A DNA stretch of 64,000 bases from Tribonema minus (Eukaryota > Sar > Xanthophyceae > Tribonematales > Tribonemataceae). Below the pieces are notes generated by a model. That model worked only from the letters and a program-made list of their open reading frames with translations. It did no database searches and was not told where the DNA came from. Where the stretch lies: positions 248,001 through 312,000 of the forward strand of contig JAFCMP010000071.1 in the NCBI GenBank assembly GCA_017506865.1, in the 5' to 3' direction. Below are positions 43,436 through 55,589 of this stretch, in pieces; position 1 is the stretch's first letter, and each line of letters starts with the position of its first letter. Made by a program: the position numbers and the translations under genes.

Positions 43436-46400
43436 ATGGAGTGGTGTGCCGCGATCGCATGTGCCATGCAGGTGGCGGTGCCATTCGGCATCCTGCTTCT
43501 ACTACCACTGTTCGCGTCTGGGGTAGCATGGTATATGTGCAAGCCAGAGCAAGTACCTGTCGTGAAGGTGAGTGCGCCTCCCTTGATGTGCGATAGCTAC
43601 GTATACTGCCACGCATTGCAACCGCCAAGGTGACCCCTGCCTTGCCTGCGCTGCTCACACTGCAGCATGTGGGTCCTAAGCCGCCAGGTGTGTTTTTCAC
43701 TGAGCTACATCGCTGGCGGCTGATTATTGGCACACGCCGGCGGTAACGGCACATCGCTGTACTTCACAAGCCAAGTTAGCTCTCAATGCAAGGTGGTCAG
43801 GTGTCTTCATGGACGCCGCTGCACCAGACAAGAAAGCCTGCCAAGAACTACCACGCAGCAAACTCGAGCAAATCTGCCAGGAAAGTACTAGCGCAAAATC
43901 GGTCAAGATCTTACATGTACGGCCTCACAACACAAGCCTGTCTACCTGTTTGGCTTATTCAGGTCCAGGCGCATGCATCCCAGGCCAAGCAGCGCAAGCA
44001 CGCGTCGAAGCGCAAGAAGCTGGCAGGCTTCCATGCGGAGCGAGCAGCCAGGGCACTGCTCTCACGCACTCGAGCCAAGAGTACGAAGCGTGCCAAAAAG
44101 GGATGTGGCGCTAAGCGGCGGCGCCAAGCTGCCAAGCTCAAGCTCAAGCGCGCTTCAAACGAGGTAAGACATGCTCGCGCGTGCAACGACGCTACTCGCA
44201 ATCAACTTGAAGCTGTTACACGTTCAAACACTTCCTCAAAGATGTCCCCGTCGCGGTTCGCATCGTAGCACTTGACTTTTCACAGTTCTCCATTTACATG
44301 CTTGTCAACAGTGTGCGCATTCACGTAACCGTACTTCGCCTTGTACGCAGAACTCATCTCCTTGCCAAACTTTGATGTGAAAGCTACCTTCTGATACTGT
44401 GCGCCTTGCTTGTGCATTAAGAGCCATGCTGCTACTGTGCACCAGTCTGCGCACACAGCCTCGGCGACGACCAGCGACGACCCGGCAGTCTGGCACTCTG
44501 ACTGCACTGAGTCAGATGCTATATTCTTGAGTTGATCGATCATGGCGATTTTCAGTGCGGGGTCGAGTAACTTCTGCTCATGAAGTGAATTCATGTAGAA
44601 AGTGATGTCTGTAACGAGCGTTTTTGCCTCTCGGCTTGGTCGTCCCTTTTGCGCTTTGCCAGTTCATCAGGAACCATGGAAGACGCAATCTCGGCCCTAG
44701 CAACGTCGGTGAGGAAGGCAAATCCGGCCGGCATGTCATTGAGGGCCAACTGGGTATGGTGAGCAGGGGTGATAGTGTTAGCAGTGTCAGCGACAAGGAA
44801 CGCCAGTGCCAAATGCCCCCCGTCTCCGGACCCCTGCAGCACGTGGTGGCGCGCCTCAATCTGCTCGACCAACGCCAGGTCACCACTGAGAACACGGCAC
44901 ACAAGGTTGGCGCTGCTCCGGCGGAAATCACGAGCAGCTTTGCCTGGTAGGGCCCACACAATTTCCACCAAGGTTGCAGCGTCTGCACAGGGCGTTGATT
45001 TTCCTTTGCCATTGATTCTGAGGTGTACCATTTTTCTTGACAGCTCCGGACAACTCTCTCTGAGAGAGCGTAGCGCTTCAAAGTTTGCCTGGCGAGTGTT
45101 AGCAGGACAAATCAAGCTGATCGCATCAAATACACTTCCCTTATTACTAGCACTATCTACGCGGATGCTCTCCGTGATGCTGGCACCTTGAATATTCATG
45201 CAGTGCTGCTGTGACTCCACACGGACATTTTATTTTGTGCTGTTTGAACACGCTGATGATGTACTGTAACAGTGCACATCAGGTTTGATGATTCAGCGAT
45301 GCGTGTTTGCACTTGACTTTTGCTAACACAGGCACGTCGACTCCATCGGCTCGAGGTCATCAGCTGTTGCATTGCCACCATCGTGTCAACGGCGGCACTG
45401 CTTCCCGCCATCATGATGATCGCCAAGAGCCCGTGGAGTGTACTTGCCGGCTTCGCCTTCAGCTGGCTCAGTGACCACGGCGTCATTAGCCGTATCCGCA
45501 TTTCTGGCTCCAAGTTCAGCAACCACACGCCGTGGGCTGCATGGCTTCTACTTCTACTCATCGCACTGTGCATCACCACAGTCGAGGCAACTTTCGGCGA
45601 GTCGACTCGTGGCTCAGCAGCATCAGAGCCTGAGGCTGGCGTCATCGTGGCAGGGGCTGCTGCCGGAGCGCTGGTCTGCAAGCGACGCAAAAAGGGCACA
45701 ATGACACTGGTGAGTTTTGCCGTCCTAGTATGGTAGCACGCTATTGCACGTACGCACATATGCCGAACATTCAAACACTCTGCGAACATTGGCTCCGAAT
45801 GCCCAACCAAGTCTGCACCGCTTCGTTGCATTGCACCTTCACAGGCTTATGACATCATCGGGTCAGGCCAGAAGACCACGTTAGCGGTGCCTGACCACGA
45901 TGAGAATCTGGCGGTGGCGGAGCAGAAAGCGGTGAAGGTGGCGGCCCTGCGTGGTGGCAGTCTCGTGAGCGCTGGTGACGCGGCTGGCGACAGCGACAAC
46001 GAAGATGAAGCTGACCCCGGATTTGTCGTCAAGTCCAAGCCACCCGGACAGACATTTCTATATCTTGAGAACATGCTGGTCCGTGAGGTGAGCTGAGCAT
46101 TCTAGCCTTTTGAATTTGTGCACCGTTTGACCCAAGTGCAGCTAGTGAAGAGACCTGATCTTAGCGAGTCTGCACTCTCTGTATGCAGACATCATGGACG
46201 AGGTCGGCAAAGCATACGCAAGTGCTGTGCAAGACGCAGGACGGCCGCAACATCTACTGCACAGAACGGCCGACCAACAACGACAACGTGCGTTTTCTCA
46301 ACACTTCATGCCATCCCTGCAACCCATCAGGGGCAGGCATAGAAGTCGGGGGCGTCACACGGCTATTGGGGGGTGGAGCGGTGGAGTCAATGGAGGGGGG

Positions 46401-46932
46401 CGGGGCTGGCGGCACCTTGTTCAAGATCACGAACGACGCTGCAGCTGCGGCGCCAACTCCCACCGCTGCGGCGCCAGCGGCACCTACCACTACTTCACCA
46501 GCAGCATCGCCAGCAGCGCGCACAGCACAGCTTACGACGACCAGAGCGCCTGCTTCAACTCTGCCAGCTGACTTCGGGCAGAACAACGAAGGGAGCGATG
46601 TGTGGGGGTTCGCGTCAGCGGAGTGTAGCTGTCGCTGTGCACAGCGCAAGTGTGGTCGGTGCGGCAACACCACGGCATGCCACACCTGTGACATGTGCTC
46701 GCACTCTACCTGCGGCGCCTGGCTGCTGTGCACGCTGCTGTCGTACAAGGGTCACCAAGCTGCCTCAACGTCGACCATCTTCACGTTTTCAGCCGCAATC
46801 AGCAAGGAGCGGCATCCACACACATCGCACCGCACCCTGCGACTTGACTTGGACACCAAGCAGTTCAGGACGGAGCAAGGCGTTGACGGTGCTGTACCGC
46901 GGGGCGACTGGGTGCTGGTGGAGGAAGTTTGA
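43436..46932 (+). CDS. Five-exon membrane protein gene, family unknown
   Basis: Exons 43436-43567, 43963-44163, 45332-45709, 45845-46087 and 46189-46932, all joined in phase 0; 565 residues if ATG 43436 is the start. Residues about 10-37 are one membrane helix (VAVPFGILLLLPLFASGVAW). Residues 45-111 are extremely basic (Lys/Arg/Ala, possible coiled coil). Residues 120-215 have two or three hydrophobic segments (ISCCIATIVSTAALLPAIMM, PWAAWLLLLLIALCITTVEA). Then come an acidic stretch, SKPPGQTFLYLENMLVRE, and a Cys-rich domain (ECSCRCAQRKCGRCGNTTAC). The consistent exon phases and clean splice sites argue for a real gene. I do not recognise it. It sits near a recombinase gene and could be cargo. 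Confidence 0.65.
44202..45220 (-). pseudogene. LPGK/GGD-motif protein gene, decayed, inside an intron
   Basis: It lies antisense within intron 2 of the membrane protein gene. The first part (45220-44591) has IRVDSASNKGSVFDAI, INGKGKSTPCADAATLVEIV, WALPGKAARDFRRSSA and CRVLSGDLALVEQIEARH. The second part (44594-44202), in another frame, has FTSKFGKEMSSAYKAKYGYV and VDKHVNGEL, then TGA at 44280-44282, then CYDANRDGDIFEEVFERV in the same frame. The two frames overlap as ATGA. I believe this two-part architecture is a lineage-expanded family seen in algae and other protists, without known function; the name is unknown to me. One frameshift and one in-frame TGA mark it as decayed. Confidence 0.6.
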
Positions 46933-47217
46933 GTCACGCAAAGGTGCAAGTGATGAAGAACCTGTCGCGTACTTGAATGATGCAAGAGTGGTGAGAACGA
47001 GGTTTCGATTCGCTGACCTACAGGTAGTATCAAGCAGGCACATACACCATATCCTGGTTCCCACATGAACAATAACTCAGAGTTGAAGGTGCACCCTTGG
47101 CTGCGGCACGCAGAACCTCACAGGTGTTTTACGAGTGCTGCACAATGTTTTTCTAGCGCAGCTCTGCGCCATTCAGCAACACCTAGTCAATTTTGTGACT
47201 GACAGTGGTACAAGGCT
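46933..47217. other. Intergenic between membrane protein gene and satellite
   Basis: Nothing recognised. Confidence 0.4.
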
Positions 47218-48706
47218 GCACACTCGGAGAGGCCGATCTGGCCAAACTTTATTTCTCCAGGATTGGGCAAGGATTTGGGATGTACAACAAAAATGACAGT
47301 TATTTAATTCATTTAATTAATTTTGAATATTCTGAAAATAGTTGAACGCGAGTTTGGGACGAGTGAACACCTAATCTTAACGGCTTCCCATTGGAAACCT
47401 TTACTTGGGAGCCCAAACAATTCGTATGACGTCGAATGATGTCCGCAAGTTTCCGTGAGTGTAGGTGCTGTGTAGTGACGTATTTGGTACGCATGGTAGA
47501 GCTGCTGCAGTAGGTGCTTTTACAGACTATGCTACAGATGAAGATTTGCTGCCTGGCTTGGCTGCAGCATGCTGGTTTGGCTGCAACATGCAGGTGTAGA
47601 TGCTGCATGCAGGTGCAGCTGCTGCATGCAGGTTTGGCTGCCTCATGCTTGACTGCAACATGCAGGTGTAGATGCAACATGCAGGTGTAGCTGCCACATA
47701 TGCTGGTTTGGCTGCAACCTGCACCTACACGGAGTACAGCAGCAACCCACCCTAGTGTTTTAGTAAGGTACATACACCCCAAGACTGCGCACTCGGAGAG
47801 GCCGATCTGCCCAAACTTTATTTCTCCAGGATTGGGCATGAATTTGGCATGTACAACAAAAATGACAGTTATTTAATTCAATTTAGTTAATTTGCATATA
47901 ATCTGAAAATAGTAGAACGCGAGTTTGGGACGAGTGAACACCCATCCTTGAGTCACTCCATTGGGAAACCTTGTACTTGGAAACCCAAATAATTCAAAAG
48001 TGACGCCAAATAACTACAGCAAGTTTCTGCGAGTGTAGGGGCTGTGAAATGACGTATTTGGTGCGCACAGTAGAGCTGCTGCAGTAGGTGTTTGAACGCT
48101 AGATGCAGCATGCTGGTTTAACTGCCGCATGCAGGTACAGCTGCTGCATCCAGGTGTAGCTGCAACATGCAGGTTTGACTGCAACATGCAGGTCTAACTG
48201 CCATATGCAGGTGTAGCTGCAACATGCAGGTTTGACTGCAACATGCAGGCAGGTGTAGCTGCCACATATGCTGGTTTGGCTGCAACCTGCACCTACAGGG
48301 AGTACAGCAGCAACCCACCCTAGTGTTTTAGTAAGGTACATACACCCCAAGACTGCGCACTCGGAGAGGCCGATCTGCCCAAACTTTATTTCTTCAGGAT
48401 TGGGCATGGATTCGGCATGTACAACAAAAAAAAACAGTTATTTAATTCTGTACAACAAAAAAAACAGTTATTTAATTCAATTTAATTAATTTGCATATTC
48501 TGAAAATAGTAGAACGCGAGTTTGGGACGAGTGAACACCCATCCTTGAGTCACTCCATTAGGAAACCTTGTACTTGGGAACCCAAATAATTCAAAAGTGA
48601 CGCCAAATAACTACAGCAAGTTTCTGCGAGTGTAGGGCTGTGAAATGACGTGTTTGGTGCGCACAGTAGAGCTGCTGCAGTAGGTGTTTGAACGCTAGAT
48701 GCAGGA
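47218..48706. repeat. Satellite block I: three copies of a composite unit
   Basis: The conserved part starts CACTCGGAGAGGCCGATCTG (at 47219, 47788 and 48358; period about 570 bp). It includes TTTATTTCTCCAGGATTGGG and GTACAACAAAAATGACAG, and ends near AGTAGGTG-TTTG. Between conserved parts lies a minisatellite of 19-bp units of the form (A/G)CTGC-(A/C)(A/G)CATGC(A/T)GGT(T/G)T. A 30-bp direct duplication interrupts the third copy at about 48420-48480. The minisatellite period is not a multiple of three, so the Cys-rich open frames it creates are not genes. Confidence 0.93.
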
Positions 48707-49067
48707 TGCAGAGGGCGTTAGCACCCCATACCGTTGGAGATGCTCTCGATGCACCATTTGACATCACATGTGCCATTGCATCATGCTTTTTGTCGCACGA
48801 CAGCAATTCCGCACGACAGCAATTCCGCACCCAGCCAGTCAAGGACCACCCAAGCACCTCCTGCCACCGCCAGCAAGAAGCGTAGAGCTCCAAGGTGAGA
48901 ACATCAGACTGCGATTTAGCACCGACATTGTGTGCGACATGCGCTTGATATGCATGACATAATTGGCACACATGCTCCTGATCGAGAGGATCTTGTACGA
49001 CATGCTCATCAAGCCACATATCTGACGTTCATTTCAACTCCTCTGCTGCCGCTGCATGTTGCGACAG

Positions 49068-52000
49068 AACCACGTCGGCGGCAAAGACGGTTCAGTACAT
49101 GCACTTCATTGATGTGCTGGAGTCTGCGGCTCCCGGGCAGGGCGTCATGTCTTTGGCAGAGGCGTGGAGAATCTACTTGCGGCAGAGGGCAGCAATATGG
49201 CTGGAGGGAGTGCTCGTTTTTCGCACCTTCTTGACCGACGACGTCAAGCTCCAACGGTGCAAGGGCGCACACCGCTTGACACCTGAAATGTGCAATGAGC
49301 CCAGCGTCAACATACTTCGCGGCGGCAGTGGAGTGGCTGCAGGGGCGTCGCCTCGCACGCACGGACTGGCGCAAGCCATCGTCAGGGCGGTGACATGCGA
49401 GCAGCTGGTCTGGCGCACCCACTCCTACGGCGACACCAACCTCAACACTCCTTACCTCGATTTCTGCTGGCCAGCACTCGACTGGAGCCTGCTTGACACG
49501 TTCATCCTCTTCAAGCAAACGGAGACACCATCGGCGGCAACGCCGGGATCCCGGTGAACGACTCCGTCAAGTGTCTCAGCACAGCAGCGGCAGTGGGGCG
49601 GCTGCCGACGTGTGCCGCCAACTGTGTGCACCTCAGCAAACAGGAACTGCACATCGTCTCTAACCGCTGCTCCAACGTCATCAGCCTCTCAGCATACGAC
49701 AGCACCGTCGCTGCGGCGCAGCCCCCGCCCGCCATCGTCACATTGCTTCCACGCTCGCTCAGCGTGTTGGTCGACAAATGTCGCATCGGCGTAGCACAGT
49801 GGCAACTGAGCCGCGTGGAGGTCCTGTTACGGGCGATGGACAGCGGACGGACCAATGACTACGTGGAGGGCACCGTCAACGCCATCAACGAGAAAGCGAT
49901 CTACATGTACGACACGATACGGTGAGTTGCTATCTAGTGTCCGCTGATGATGCAAGTGGGTCCGTGCTGCTGTGTAAAGCATCGCTTGTGAGCAGGGCGC
50001 ACGGATCTGCGCCGCTGCCGCAGCAGCTGTCGCTGCCCTGCTGCAGTGCGCTGCCTGCACGCTTTCAGGTGTTGTAAGGATTGGGGGAGAGCAGGTGATT
50101 GCTGACCTGAGCCGTGGGCAATGGCGTAGGTCCAGGTTCGCCGTCCACTGCCAGCAATCCTCTCGATGTGTCTTCAACACGCGCAAACACTCTTGGCGTC
50201 CCGACCTAGCAAAGCACACAATACTCTCGTTGCTGGCCTAAAAACAGAGACGACGACGGTGCATTGAGTCAGGTGTAGGTCTTTGTTTGACACTTCAGGC
50301 ATGCAGCAGGATGCGCTTAAGCGCTGAATTCTGTTGTGTGCACATTCGTTGACCGCAGGTGCCACACCGGGCTCGCCATACGACAGTACCTTCATGACCT
50401 CAAGGCACAGCAATCGTCATGGCAACGGAGAAAGCGCAACGATTTGACCGCCTATCTCTCCGTCAAGATCCGAGATCAGCGCATGATAGCGATGGGGCGG
50501 CTCCCACGAGACCAGGATGCGGGCGTGCTGTTTTCCACCATGATGGAGGCGATGCTCCAAGGAACCTGGCACGCTTTCGAGAGCGCCATTGCCGGTTACC
50601 TCGAGGTGCAGAAAATGTCGTTTGACGACTTCGGCAGCCTCGGCTAGGACACGAGCCTCGTCAACATCCTCATCCGCGTCAGAGGGAAACCAGCAGCTCA
50701 CACAGGAGACCATCTCCGGGTGCGCTGGGTACACTCTCTGGCCGAGGCGCTCCTGACGAGTTACGGCTTCACGATATGTGACGTCGCAAGGCTGGAGCTC
50801 CTGGCGCACATGCTCGTGCTCGTACACAGCCCAGTGCGACCACAGGTGAGGAAGCAACCCTTCTGGCTCGAGATGGCAACGGTACTCAGGCCAAATCAGT
50901 GCCGAAGAGTCAATGGTGCGAGAGACTTGATGGAGCACCTAACATTCCTTTGCTGCTGCTGCTTCTCTGCTGCAGGCGCTGTTCAACAACAAGGCGTCGC
51001 TGGTGTATGCAGTCAAAATGCAAAATGGGAACCCTCGCCTTTGTCAGGTGAGCAATTGCCTGCGTCATAGATGCCAGTTTCTCAACTCAATCTGCTGGCT
51101 TTGTCACACCTGCGTTTATGGTGAGCACCGAAGACAGTATGCATGTCAGCGTGACAGCTGGCAATAATGGTTCTGCATGCAATTTGATCTGTTCATATCT
51201 TCGAAAGCGTCTGACGTGTCTCAAGGCTTGACTTTGTTTGCGCAGAGGAAGCGCTTCACGCTCATAATGCATGGACTACGGTGTGTCTCAGTGGATCACA
51301 CTAGCAGCAGCAGAGAAGGGCGAGAGGCATTGCCACACCGGAGTCAATGGGCTTTCGAGAGTGAATTATAGCTGCACACACAAGAGCAGATGCAACCGCT
51401 CTCACACACACACTTGATGAAACGCACCGACACACTGACGCATGCAATGGAACTGCTGGGATCTGAAACCCCACACACAAAGTTGAAGCACGCTCTGTAT
51501 ATGTTCCAACAGTTTCCCCGTAAGTCTGCAATTTCTTACGCGATGGTGCCGCTGTCATCTTTTTACAGAGCATCGACCAGCCCACGCTGAAGAAAGTCGG
51601 CGGAAGGCGGGACCGCGGCAGCCCTCTCCCCACCAGTGTGCCTCTCCCGTCCGCCATGACACGATTGTACCTCACAGTGCTTTTTGTTTTCCGGGAGATG
51701 CGCACGATCGTGCTTGGGGAGGTACCAGACTTTATCATAGGGTTCCCGTCCTACTCGAATGAGAGGGTCACCGCGGACCAGCTCTGGGTTGCCATTCGCG
51801 ACGTCGGGCGATACAATCTGGGCATACCTCACTTTGGCGCATACAGTTGCCGGACGACATGGTGCACGAGTCTCAGCAAGTACTTAGCGGAGCTCAAAGC
51901 CACTGGTAGGTTCGGGGAGAGTCAAGCTGGACTTGAGGCAGCTGCGCAGATGGTTCACACGGGCGTCGAAAACATCACGAACTCATACAGCCAATACGAG

Positions 52001-52516
52001 CAGGTGCATGCTGAGACGGGTTTGACTCTCATGCTCTCAGACAAGGAAATCAGTACACTCGCAAAGACCACCGTGCCGAGTGGCAATTCTGGCGGTGATA
52101 GTGAGGTTTCTAACCAGCTGGCGTCATCGTTGCAGTTCGCGCTTCAGCACATAGTGACCCAGCAGACCTTCCAGCAGCAGATGTGGCAGCAGCAGCAGAC
52201 GCTGCAGCAGCAGCAGATGCAGCAGATGCAAATGCTATACATGCTGCAGCAGCAGCAGCAGCAGCAACAGCAGCAGATGCAGCACCGCATGCCACAGCCA
52301 CAGCACATGGGCATGCCTTCCGCGGCGCAATTACGGTACGCATGCGTGCCAGCTATGGCACTGCCGCTGAATGCAAACCATGGCATGCCTACCATGCAGC
52401 CGTTGGCATACTGGCAGACGAGCGCACCTACGCCTGCCATGCCGCATCATGATGCAGTGCAGCTCCAGCAGTTGCAGCAGATGCAGCGACGGCAGTACTC
52501 ACAGCACCCGTACTAG
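49068..52516 (+). pseudogene. Tyrosine-recombinase-like gene, multi-exon, with two lesions
   Basis: Exons 49068-49921, 50357-50845, 50976-51047, a small uncertain one at about 51246-51284, and 51569-52516. The last exon has the catalytic-like order SCRTTWCTSLSK (Arg 51851-51853), AAAQMVHTGVENITNSY (His 51956-51958, Tyr 51985-51987), as in integrase/Crypton-type tyrosine recombinases (R...H..G...Y). It then has a Gln/Met-rich tail and ends PMPHHD..YSQHPY. Exon 1 changes frame at about 49515-49530 (to GDTIGGNAGIPVNDSVKCLS) with no room for an intron. Exon 2 has an in-frame TAG at 50645-50647 after which coding character continues (TSLVNILIRVRGKPAAHTGD). The family call rests on motif spacing. 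The gene lies between two satellite blocks. Confidence 0.5.
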
Positions 52517-55500
52517 CATACTTCCAGCCCCGGGTGTAGGCTTCACAGTCACAATATAGCACTGGCAAAACAGGAGTGCAGGGATGTATGGCGCCACAGA
52601 ATACAAAGTGCACTGGTGCCGAACACATTGATCAGTAGTTGTAGAGAGTTTCTGAGACTCCAAGTCAATGGCTAACCCGAAACGCCGGGACTGGCAATGA
52701 CCTTGTGCATCATACACACTCCATCATCAATGAGACAGCGATTGCCTTTGCACTTGTGTTGCTGTTGTATGTTGTAGCATTCATTGTTTCCATTGCTGCT
52801 CAGTGTGCTGCGAGTTGTATGCTATCAGCCTTGCAATGTATGTCGTAGTGTAGCATGTTGGAACGTGCCAAAGTATTTCAGTTAAAGTCCGTTGAACAGT
52901 GCAGTATACACATAACTCACCTGTGGGTGGAGACCTGGCGCGTGGTGACTTGGCTAGTGATGATTTGACGGCTCGTCCGCAAAGCTAGTGTGGCGAGTTG
53001 ACAGCAGTGCCAGAGCAGTGCTGCGCAAGGTACAGTGACACGGCACATCGAGGCGTATGCATGATTTGTGCGCTCAACGTCGTAATGTCGGTCGAGGTCT
53101 CAGTGTGAGCTCAACTGTACTTTATCGATGATATGTAGGTCCACGCCCCTTAGCGCAACCAGGATAACTCCTGTACTCCTCGTACGTTTCCATATACTTC
53201 GAAGTATACAAATGGCAGTACATAGTACATACTTCCGAAGTACATCTACTACTTGCAGTCTGAGATGAGGATTGAGGTGCCAGGTCGCTCGTCACACGTA
53301 CTGCGGCAGCAGCCGTGTACCAGTACGTAGATGATTTGCGGTTGACGATGTTTGCTGTGGGATCATGTCAACCGCAAGGTGCTAGATAGGGCTTCTTGCG
53401 GCATGCTCGCTGATCCTCCCACACACGGTGCATCGAAATTCGCAAAAAACATGGGTGTCTAGGGAAACGCAAGTGAAAAAGATCCAAAAAGTTGCCAAAA
53501 AAACACATGTAGCATGACATTTAGGTAGGTGAAGTCATGTTTAACTCTCCCTAAACTAGCTCATAATAGAGCTCTTTCATGTACCGCACATGTTAAGGAC
53601 CAGGGACGAGAGTCACCAAGTGATTTGACGAGAGTCACCAAGTGATTTTTCTGTGGCCGTTGCCCACAGGCCCAAGCAAATGTTCCTCATGCACCACTTT
53701 TTTGTGTGGTCAGGCTCGGTGGACCATACTTATTTTCCGACTAGACCAACACCGACTCAGTTTGCACATGATCACGTTCTCTAGGTGCAAGGTTCCGTTG
53801 AATCAAGCGCCACTTGCTATCTTGTCGGCGGGCGTACCGGGCAAGTGAGCGACAGCGAGCGCGCGCGGGCGCACGCCTACTACTTGCGGGGCTGGTGTCT
53901 ATAGTTGAATTGTCTGTGTGTCACAACTTCAAGAGGCCAAGGGCAAGACACAGCAGCAGCAGCAGCAGCGCTGCAAAAGCATCAGCAACCAGCGTGCAGC
54001 AGCAGCAGCAGCTAGCAGCGCAGGTGCATCACGTAGCACTTGGTCAGCGCACGCAGCGCAGCACTTGGCCATGGACCAAGCGGCCAGCCAGTAGCAGAAG
54101 CAGCAGAGCAGCGCAGCAGCATCAGGTCTTTTGTAGCCAACCGAGGTTGCAGCGTTGGTAATAGAGGTTGCAGCAGTAATAGCAGCAGCGGCAAGCAGCA
54201 GCATCGGCAAGCAGCAGCATCGGCAGCACAGCACAGCACAGCACTAGAAAGAGTGGCGTGCTACTGCAGTTTGCCGTGTTGCTGGCTGCTGCTCTTCCTT
54301 TTGCCATGAAGGCGCCGGCGGGAGCGTGTGGTAGCACGAGGGTGCTGCGGAGATGTGGTGGTGGCGGTGGCGCATCTGATTTTTCGGCCGGTGGGCTCCA
54401 TTTTGCAGCCTGCGTTCTGCTGCTGCTGCTGCTGCTGCTGCTGCCTGTGTTGGCGCGTCGTTCTGCTGTCGACAGCTGTACCCGTCCGGCAGCTGTCATT
54501 CTGCTGTCGAGAGCTGCACCCGGCGTGTGCAGGGTGGCACTGCCATGCACGGATTCATGTGGCTTAGATTTGCGGCAGCCGAGAGTAGCAGCATGCAGCA
54601 CATGTGTCACAACGCAGCAGCAGTAGATCAGCACACGTGCACGTGCCATGCAATGCTGTAAGACTTCGCACACCATGTTCCAATGACATGTTCGTTTCTA
54701 AATCATTCGAGTTCCCCGTGCAAGCCCCCTTGGTGACCACATAGCCACGCCTTCGCAATCTGAAGTGGCGCTCTAGTCATTTGCCGTTTTGTTCATGTGG
54801 TGCTTGGCGCACGATAGCTGCAGCCATGGGGTTCGTAATCCTAGGCGTGCCTTCAGTGCACATGTGTTTTGGTCAGCATGAGCTTTTGCTCTGAATACCT
54901 GTTATTGATAGTAGGTATTCACGCTCTTCGCAGACAGTGCCCTGACTTCCGTTTGTGAAGTAAAACACGTTCGCGAGTGGCGCAATTGCTTTGTAGTGAA
55001 ATGCCTCGGTTACATCAACAGCAGCACAATTTGGGAATTTTCTGACTCCTATCAAAGACATTTATGACTCCTGGTATGAGGCACAGTTCCACTTACATTT
55101 TCCTGGAATGACTGAGTGCCAGTGCGTTCTGTATGCATTTTTGTAAGCATGAGTGCCGTACACACTGTGCACTCTAGTACTTCAGAATTCGTTTGATTGC
55201 CCTATGGTTGACGCACATGCTCAGTCCCACCCAATCCATGTCATGATACCACTGCAGTGCAGGTCACTCTCCATAATGGCCGCACCCCTCGTGTACATGT
55301 ACCACACGACCCTGGTGATTGACCGAAGGTTATAACCCCTTCCCTGCCCAGCAGGTCCGCAGGTTACTCTGAACACACCACGACATGCACACACCTTACC
55401 CTACCATCGGCGCATGCATTACGTCCGCCGTCCAGGAAAACTCTCTTGTTTTTAAGCAGAGCACAGATGGTTCCACGGCGCACCGGCGATGTTGCAGCTA

Positions 55501-55580
55501 CGGGCGGCCATCTATACGCACCTGGTCCAGTTGTCATCAAAACACATCGACCTAGTGAACTTTGTGACCCAAGAGTTCAA
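52517..55580. other. No gene recognised; simple repeats
   Basis: A 20-bp direct repeat (GAGAGTCACCAAGTGATTT) lies at about 53605-53648. CAG/CTG-rich tracts at about 53951-54230 and 54418-54445 create long open frames on both strands without motifs. The rest is AT/GC-mixed DNA without a recognisable gene. Confidence 0.4.
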
Positions 55581-55589
55581 CAAGGCTGC

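Noticed and set aside
10573..50647. Reassignment of UAG (or UAR) to glutamine, because frames continue past TAG at 11390, 16956, 17394, 40740 (opposite CAG in Fanzor A) and 50645 and past TAA at 10573.
   Set aside because: The long intact frames (LINE of about 1313 codons, Gln-rich last exon of the recombinase, Fanzor B exons) contain no internal TAG or TAA although rich in Gln, and two other broken genes continue past TGA (21758, 44280). C-to-T change of CAG in a GC-rich genome explains the excess of TAG.
52110..52452. Poly-Ala, poly-Cys and poly-Gln frames in all readings of the CAG-rich end of the recombinase gene.
   Set aside because: Only the poly-Gln frame is continuous with the upstream recombinase motifs; the others are shadows.
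54258..54626. Plus-strand frame with hydrophobic Leu runs resembling membrane helices.
   Set aside because: The Leu runs come from a (CTG)n tract and an equally long frame exists on the other strand.
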